Origin: Gremmenia infestans
Taxonomy: Eukaryota; Ascomycota; Leotiomycetes; Helotiales; Hamatocanthoscyphaceae
Direction of reading: 5' to 3'
Assembly (NCBI GenBank): GCA_032629725.1
Contig: JAFEVB010000004.1
Span: 930,001 to 994,000 of the forward strand
Length of the DNA: 64,000 nt
Shown one piece after another: positions 57,428 through 64,000 of this stretch. How positions within the stretch are numbered: the first letter of the stretch is position 1; each line of letters opens with the position of its first letter. The notes beneath the pieces are model-generated. The model did not search any database and had not been told where the DNA came from. It saw only the letters and a list, made by a program, of their open reading frames with translations. The translations under genes were made by a program, and so were the position numbers.

Positions 57428-58147
57428 TTAATTGGCTCTGACATCCTTGTGGGCCCCGAAGTTGTCCCTCTTGTCTCTCTCCATGATCTCGGAGAACTTG
57501 AGAGCAATTGGACCAATGAAGCTGGCTATCACTTCGACCGTGTACTGACTCTTCTTCATCTTCAGACACTTTGTTTTCCTAGCAAGCTCTATCGCCTCCC
57601 AAATCCACGTCCACGTTAGATCTTCATCCAAGGTTCTCGGTTTCAGTAAGCAATTTGGCAACTTGGAATCTCGATCCTCGGTCAACATATTACCAAAGTC
57701 CGTACTCCTAAATGCCGTATCAGAGTCGGTAACAGTGTTGGCCAGAGTCTCGCCCGTCTTGATTCGCGAATGTCCGATAAAGTTTTCGAGGCTAAGGAGG
57801 ACCAGCATTTCCTTTTGTCGGCGAATATGGCGCTTCCGGCAAACGACCTTCCCCCCATCTTGCTCAAGTCGGTACTGAACCAATCCAACAGGGCATCTGT
57901 TCTCACAGCTGACTATCAGGGACCAGTCTTTCTCTTGATTGCGTGATTCGTCCATATAAGAGAGACAAATGAAGAGCACTCGGCGCGTTCGATGACTGGT
58001 AGTTTTGATTATACTTGCATGGGCGCAGTCCTTGTGGCCTGCCCTCTTCTCCTTCATTTCCTCGGTGTTGACGTGGTCCCCCGCAACTTTGCCAACCTTG
58101 ACAGCAGTGCCAAAAAGGGCACTTGCTATTCCAACGAGTGAGGCCAT
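57428..58147 (-). CDS. Hypothetical protein
   Basis: Single exon from ATG at 58147, 239 aa. The first 20 residues are non-polar (MASLVGIASALFGTAVKVGK), a possible short amphipathic helix. A middle block has CENRCPVGLVQYRLEQDGGK, then KRHIRRQKEMLVLL, and the C-terminus is Lys-rich and helical (TWIWEAIELARKTK). I do not recognise a family. The start resembles the short N-terminal modules seen on fungal NLR-like proteins, but no NB-ARC or repeat domain follows, so this is weak. Single long frame with a clean ATG supports a real gene; a small chance remains that it is spurious. Confidence 0.6.
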   Translation of the reverse strand: MASLVGIASALFGTAVKVGKVAGDHVNTEEMKEKRAGHKDCAHASIIKTTSHRTRRVLFICLSYMDESRNQEKDWSLIVSCENRCPVGLVQYRLEQDGGKVVCRKRHIRRQKEMLVLLSLENFIGHSRIKTGETLANTVTDSDTAFRSTDFGNMLTEDRDSKLPNCLLKPRTLDEDLTWTWIWEAIELARKTKCLKMKKSQYTVEVIASFIGPIALKFSEIMERDKRDNFGAHKDVRAN

Positions 58148-58878
58148 AACGAGATATCAGGGTTCTTTGGAGATATTGAGTGTAGCTGTCGGAGTGAATA
58201 CTAAAGTATCAAATGTAAAGTTCGGTATCGAATAAGCTATTTGAGACGTTTGATTGTTCTGGGCGTTCGAAAATCGAATATGGATGTAGTGAAAGAAAAG
58301 TCCAATTAGCAAAATTAACCAAGAGTCTTTATAATGACAAAATTGTTGCGTTATGCAAGTGACTAACGCTTCAAGACTTGAAGTGATTGTATCAACATCT
58401 GAAATGCAAGAATGTTCTTTTGATGTCTTAACATTCAAAGAGGGTTTAAGTATGACAATGCACGTTATTACTAAGGTGACTAGTTGTAGTAGAGTTATAA
58501 ATAGTCACTTCAAAGATCAAAAGGCTTTGGCTGGGATTGGCTCTTGGACCTTTCTGTTAGCTGGCCTCGCAACCAGACCTGGGCACTAGGTAAAGTAAAC
58601 TCATAAATACCAGGGTAAATGGCTCTAAGAAGAACTCCCGGTTGTATTTGTATAGGTCAGACAGAATGCTAGGTTTCTGATTTAGAGACTTTCTAGAGAA
58701 TTCAGATTTTGAACCCTTAATTTTGACGTAATTCTAAAGACTTCAAATGTTTTACAATAAGCTGACTTTCGAGGGAGTAACCCGCTCAGCTATACTTGCT
58801 CTATTCGGTACCAGTATACCATCTGTCTTTTAAGACCTATGGGAAGGGAGCCTTTTTACTTCCGTACGTCATAGTATT
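58148..58878. other. Intergenic between two minus-strand genes
   Basis: Flanks of the F-box gene (3' side) and the hypothetical gene (5' side). No feature recognised. Confidence 0.45.
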
Positions 58879-59858
58879 TTATTCATCGATACTTTCGGGC
58901 CAATTAGACCAATGTTCACTCTCCCAAATCGCTGCAAGCTCTTTCGCGACCTCCTCGCTGCTGTCCTTCCACCCCTCATCCTTTGTATCCTGAATATGTC
59001 TTGCGAGCGGTATGATATCGAGAGAATGCCCCGCCCAGATCCCTCTGTGACTTGCTCCAGGATAATGCATGTTGACTTCTCCAGACGTTGACCAACGGAT
59101 GCGTGAAAGGACAGCATAACCAAACCTAACAAAAGGCTCTTGTATATCTTCTTCTGTTCTCAATGCGAGGGCTTCGGAGCGAACGAACTCTTTTGTGGTT
59201 AGATTTCTCAGGGTCCATGGTTGATCGCTGGGGTAGTAGTTTGAGGGCCATTCAAGAGCATCGCGAATTTGGCGGTAATCGCAGTTATACAGGATGTGAT
59301 TGAAGTGTTTCATAGCAACCAAGTACTTGTCGTAGAGTAGTCTTAAGTCTTCCGGTTTTGATTTAACACGCTCATAGGTTTTGGCAATTCCATAGAGATC
59401 CAAATCCAGATTATCGTCTCCTTTGAATTGAGATAGCTCGACCCTCTCGTCGTCTGTGAACACATCCGGTGGATAGTCGCCGGCATGATTACTGTGTCCA
59501 ACAGCAATTATACTCTGACCTGCCCAGAGACCGAGAAATGACATGTGAAAAGCTTGGATGTGTTCCAAACTAACACTCCAGAAGTAGCGGCTTGTGAGGC
59601 CGAGGTTTACGACGTCCTTGATGTCCAGATAGCTGAATATGATTTCATGCAGCTCAACGGCCGAGAAGAGAGTCTCTGGTGGTCTATCGAGGGCGACCGC
59701 AGCACTTTGATTCTGGATTTTGAAGAGTGTTTCTCTATTCCGACCCGAATGGTTAGCAAAACTGAAGCTAATAGCACACAAAGCTTAAAGACTTACTTCT
59801 CAGGGCTCTGAGGCTTGATGGGTACTGCCAAAAGTCGGACCAACTCAGCGGCAGTCAT
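58879..59858 (-). CDS. F-box protein
   Basis: Exons 59797-59858 and 58879-59734 (intron 62 bp, GTAAGT..AATAG) give 305 aa. The spliced N-terminus is MTAAELVRLLAVPIKPQSPE joined to KETLFKIQNQSAAVAL. The F-box at residues about 40-80 reads PPETLFSAVELHEIIFSYLD, then IKDVVNLGLTSRYFWSVSLE, and should bind Skp1. The remainder lacks LRR or WD repeats; it holds Trp-containing segments (HRGIWAGHSLDI and a similar LGLWAGQSIIAVGHS), which may be two copies of one small motif. Such F-box proteins are numerous in fungi; the target is unknown. The frame is open upstream of the ATG, but no earlier ATG exists. Confidence 0.82.
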
Positions 59859-61195
59859 TCCATGGCAAAACAGCGCCGAGATTTCGTCGCCATAACTAAA
59901 CAATTTGTATTTGATCTTCGGAGCCACCGGCCAGAATTCTTGTTACATTTTCAAAGAACAAGGTAGAACTTGACGAAAAGAGGCAAGTCAGAACGCAGTT
60001 GCCGTTGCCGTTGTCGTTGTTGTTGCCTTAATTTTGGTTTCAGAGTGAATGCGTTGGGGTTGGGTCGGAGGGAGAGGAAGGTGGTTTTGATTTTTGAATG
60101 GGAGATCGGAGTTGGAGTGAGGGGGGAGACTGTTCTCGACGTGTTGCCTTGCTTGCAGTGCTAGACTGACTGGGCGAAGTTGAAGACACCTGTATGAGAA
60201 AGAGGGAGACAGCGTTGACCTGGGGCCACTCCACTGTAATCAGGTCAGGTCTTGACTCAAGGTCGAGTTGAGCGAGAGAAGTGCGCGAAGGAGAGGCTTG
60301 GTTGTTTGTTTTGCTTGTGGCTCTCGCAGTAATTAATTAAGCTAAGCCTGGAAGTTAAAACCTTACCGCCTAACCCAACCCCCGAACTCTATCCTCTCCC
60401 GAGATTCAATTTAAAATTAGGCTATTAGCTGTTCTTTACAGCTTTGAAGCCTAATAATAATATGTTATACTGTACTTGGTAGATAATATTCGCGTTGACG
60501 AAAGGGATGGCGGGTAGGGATCGTTGGCTGATATTTATAGGGGTACATCGGCTCGGTAAACATCAGCAAGCTCTCCTTTTTTCACGAAAACGATGCTCGA
60601 GCTTAACAGGAAAGTAACGTGTCTTTTCAAAACGTTTTGCTTGCTATTAAAATAAACGGTCTATGAGGTATATCAGACATGCAAATGCAAATGCAAACCA
60701 CAAGCCTATGCAGACCAAAATAAGTATGCGCCTATATTTCCCAAAGCGCCCCCTCCCCCCCAATCCCTCCCCGGCACCATCTTCCCCTTGTGCTCCGATT
60801 CGTGCGTCAAAAAATGCAATCGCAACGCAGATTTGAATCCCTATTTAACCAACGCTAATTTCGCCGACGATAAGACAAGACACATGGAATGAAACATTTA
60901 AGAAAAAAAAAGACAACCATATCCCCTTTTTTGAGCACAGATAAAACCCAGCCTTGCAAGCTGGGAAAAAGACTGCCTCCCTGAACAACATGTGATATCC
61001 ACCCTCACAAAAAACCGACCTCCTATAAAACAAAGAAATAAAAGACAAATCCGCCCATGTGACTTGATAAGTGAAGTGGGGATAGGGGTTCCGAGCCATT
61101 CCTCATGACGGCAGCTGCCAGTTCATTCGTCTGATTTCCGTTCAATCGATTTAATGTGTTGGTGAATTATTCACATCACGCTACAAGCGTTAGGT
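59859..61195. other. Intergenic between F-box gene and ULD gene
   Basis: 5' flank of the F-box gene and 3' flank of the next. A short CCGTTG-type run at 60000-60030 and poly-C at 60745-60765 are the only notable items. Confidence 0.45.
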
Positions 61196-63737
61196 TCAGG
61201 TTTTTTTGGGCCTGCGTGCTGTCAGATTTGTGAGAATGCTATCCATTTGTTCATATAAATAAGAGGAGAACGTACCTTTTCCCGACGACTTTGTCTTCGC
61301 CCCGGCCATCCACCCTAAGACTCCCTTTGCGGTGGCTGGCTCTGTTCTCTTCCGAGGCCGTGGTGGTGCATCCCCGGGGCGCATGACAATTATGGGTGGT
61401 CCACCAGGAGGACCACCTCGAGCGCCCGGAGGATGAGGAGGTGGAGGGGGGCCTCCTGGCCAGTTATCAGGGGGCGGCGGCGGTCCACCTCTGTGCCCTG
61501 CTGGTGGCGGAGGGGGAGGACGTCCGCCGTGTCCGCCGTGGGCACCGTGAGGAGCACCGTGGTTTCCGTGTCTACTTCTGGGTCGTGGAACGCCATCGAA
61601 CATGCCGGGAGGAGGAGCTGGTGGTGCAGGTTTGGGAGGTTCAGGCATAGGCCACATGTGCATGGTGATTGACCAATCCGGCTCGATCATCGTCTCCCAC
61701 ACTTGTGGGAGGATGATTTCCCCGTTTGGTCCAATTAGGTCATAGTGACCATCTTGAACATGAGGGCCGATGACTTCTACGTGCACAAAGGCCTGCTTGA
61801 TCAATTCTTCCATTCCCTGAAAAAAAGAGTTAGTTAAGCGATGAAAAAGGGGGAGCGACAACACTTACCGCCCAAGTCGCACACAGGTGAAATGGAAAAC
61901 TGAATTTCCTTCCTACCGCGTCTTTGAACTTGATGGGCTTTTTCTTGTCTTCGTCTGGTGCTTTCGCCTTTGCTAACGCGGCCTCGTTTTCCTTCTTAAG
62001 TGCCTCGGCCTCTGCCGCCGCTTGCTCCTTGATTGCCTTCTGCTCTGCAGCTGCCTCTTCTCTCAACTTTTTAGCCTCGGCAGCAGCGTCTTCGGTCAAC
62101 TGCTTGATTTTGGCAATGGTGTCCGCTTTCTCCTTCTCATCTGCGGCAGCTTGCTCTGCCTTCTTCCGCTCGGCCTCTATTTGTTTCTTTGCGTTTTCAG
62201 CGCCCTTAGCCTGTGCGTTCTTCTTCTCTTCCTCGACCTTTTTTTCCCACGCTGCCTTTTCATCCGCTAGCTGCTTTTCTAGCTTGTCCTTTTCCTCCTT
62301 AATTCTTGCCTCCCATGCGGCCTGCTCTTCCGCCGCCTTCTTAGCTGCAGCGGCGGCGGCCTTTTCAGAAGCCTCCTTTGCGTCACGATCCGCCAATTCC
62401 TTTGTGGCCTTCTCAAAGTCAATTTTTTGGTTCTTCATGAGTTCTTCAATCGCTAGTAGCTTCTTCTCGGTCTCAGGATCTGCTACAACGGATGGTTCGC
62501 TAGGAGGCCTAGGAGGCCACTGTGGTGGTGGTTGGTAGTAACCGCCCATTTGGTGCGGAGAAGACATGCCAGGCATTCCAGGTCCCATACCTGGGGGATA
62601 TTGAGGAAACCCACCATAGCCATGATGCTGCTGTTGTTGTTGAAAGGCCATCATATCGTGCCCACCACCGTAAGCGCCAGGGCCGCTGTGGCTAGACATG
62701 GGGTGGTGATGACTTGGTTGACCAAAGTATCCACCTCCTGGCGGGCCTGGAGTTGGAGCTTGAGGGGAGAATGGATTTGCTGGAGGAGGGGCGTAGGGGT
62801 AGCCACTAGGTGGTCCATAATGAGTCAAAGCACCTGGAGTTCCGCCAAAAGGAGGGGGGGCATATCCTCCTCCCCCACCAGGTCCTGAATACGAGCTTTG
62901 GGCATAGCCTGGCCCAGGTCCTCTGCCACCGTAAGCCCCAGACGGTGGTGGGTATCCTCGGCCATAGCCCGGAAAGTCCTCTAAAGGCTCCACGCTTGAG
63001 GGTGGTACCGGCGCAGGGTGCCGATGAACGCGCTGCGTGACTGGTCGACGAGCTGGTTTTTCAGTAGTAGTGTGACGGCGAGTTGGTCGAGATACGGGAG
63101 GTGGTCGACTCTCGCTATATCTTGGTGCCCGGGGGCGCGATGCTGGACGGGACGCAGAATCGGAAGGCTCGATTTCGTCGGCGTCGTACACTCGGTCCCA
63201 GCTTTCGTCGTCGTCTAGGTCTTCAGAATAGTTTGACGGGACTCGCACTCCTGACCCTTCTTCGTCGGTATAGCTATCTGCGGACCGCGACGTCGAGCGA
63301 GAGGAGCTATTAGATGGACTTTGTTGCTATCAAGGCGTTAGTATTATGTCATGAGGTAAGGGCTGTGTCAATTGCTGGCAAGTGCGCATTGAGTGAAATG
63401 ACATTCTCGACGCCCATTTCGGGTTAGATAATTGAGGGCTAGACTACAAACAAGGCTCATGAACCCCTCACGTCCATATATTTATTCTAGGCAATCGAGG
63501 GGTTCTTCCTAGTGCAGCCAAAAAACAATTACCCTCCCCGCGTTCCACTTAGACGGTTGTAATATGGGGCATTCGAATCTTTGCCTATATGGGAGAAAAA
63601 CATGCAGAGTTGACAAAGAAAGGTTTCAAGGGAGCTGTCATACCTCGATAGTAATCGTTGTGCTACTTTGGGCAAGGCATTAGCAATGACTCTTAAAATT
63701 TCGTGAGAACGATTGAGGAGTGGCACACTTACGGCAT
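61196..63737 (-). CDS. Fungal ubiquitin-like-domain protein with coiled coil and Pro/Gly-rich ends
   Basis: Proposed exons: 63733-63737, 63533-63584, 61869-63326, 61276-61816 and 61196-61218 (692 aa). The last three are well supported; the first two (a 5-nt ATGCC exon and a 52-nt exon) are the only combination I found that gives an ATG in phase and are tentative. After a Ser/Arg-rich start come an acidic patch (EDLDDDESWDRVYDADE), a Pro/Gly/Tyr-rich region with a QQQQQHH tract, a long Ala/Lys/Glu coiled coil (about residues 305-480), and a ubiquitin-like domain (about 482-570; KFKDAVGRKFSFPFHLCATW across the splice to LPQVWETMIEPDWSITMHMW). The tail is PPPPP-rich with GGPPGG runs and ends basic (ARRPKKT). 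Homologues are widespread in Pezizomycotina, function unknown; a scaffold is plausible. Confidence 0.8.
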
Positions 63738-64000
63738 TGGGTCCCTTGTCCGTATGGATATTATCGCCGCTCACGACTTTCTACCAGAGAAGAGTCGGGC
63801 GGGATAATCCAAGGGGTATTGGGTGGGGTATAGGATGTAAGGGCAAATCGCCCCCTTTTGTCGCCGTCCGAATTCCGTCGTGGGCGCCGTTTGTCGACAC
63901 TTGGCTATGCAGCGCAGTGTTGTTGTGAGCGTCGGTGAAGAATTATTGACCTCGGCGCAAGAGAACGATGTCAAGTTGAGATGAAATGCGAGAGAGAATG
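63738..64000. other. Upstream region of the ULD gene
   Basis: Presumed leader and promoter of the minus-strand gene. The short frame at 63771-63974 has no ATG. The window ends here. Confidence 0.4.

Noticed and set aside
61924..62538. 204-codon plus-strand frame rich in Ala/Ser/Phe
   Set aside because: Antisense of the Ala/Lys/Glu coiled coil in the ubiquitin-like-domain gene.

Overview
The window is nuclear DNA of a filamentous ascomycete (Pezizomycotina; a leotiomycete-like fungus is my inference). Evidence: many short introns (about 47-116 bp) with GT..AG ends and CTAAC-type branch sites, a HET-domain gene, a fungal hybrid histidine kinase, a TIM9 gene, the RAD7/RAD16 pair, and transposons carrying a transition-only mutation pattern typical of repeat-induced point mutation (RIP).

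Layout. 1-1424: the start of a HET-domain (vegetative incompatibility type) gene that runs off the left edge. 1835-8367: a complete but RIP-mutated Ty3/gypsy (chromodomain) LTR retrotransposon with 466-bp LTRs and a 5-bp target duplication; it also holds an antisense reading frame. 8423-9748: a RIP-mutated Tc1/mariner element with 74-bp inverted repeats. 9750-11884: degenerate DNA. 11885-14415: a cytochrome P450 and a convergent RidA-family gene. 15601-18564: a Sac7-type RhoGAP. 20114-20590: TIM9. 22998-23578: a FAM32A-like protein. 24328-26454: a mucin-like Ser/Thr-rich surface protein with internal repeats. 28396-31492: a segment bounded by 44-nt inverted repeats and inner 116-nt direct repeats that contains a deaminase-like gene; this is the most unusual unit here. 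31.5-34.7 kb: AT-rich gene-free DNA. 34776-37236: a UBA-like plus vWA protein. 38037-39674: the mitochondrial calcium uniporter MCU. 40801-44986: a GAF hybrid histidine kinase. 46451-48563 and 49405-52887: RAD7 and RAD16 in divergent head-to-head arrangement. 54436-55527: an APH-type phosphotransferase. 55888-55959: tRNA-Arg(ACG). 57428-58147: a hypothetical protein. 58879-59858: an F-box protein. 61196-63737: a fungal protein with a ubiquitin-like domain.

Functional links. RAD7 and RAD16 are known partners in global-genome nucleotide excision repair and share one intergenic promoter region. MCU, TIM9 and possibly RidA act in mitochondria. The left part (1-11.9 kb) and 26.5-34.7 kb look like accessory or repeat-rich compartments; the rest is mostly conserved housekeeping. 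All exon joins were deduced by eye from splice sites, reading phase and family resemblance, without transcript data or searches.
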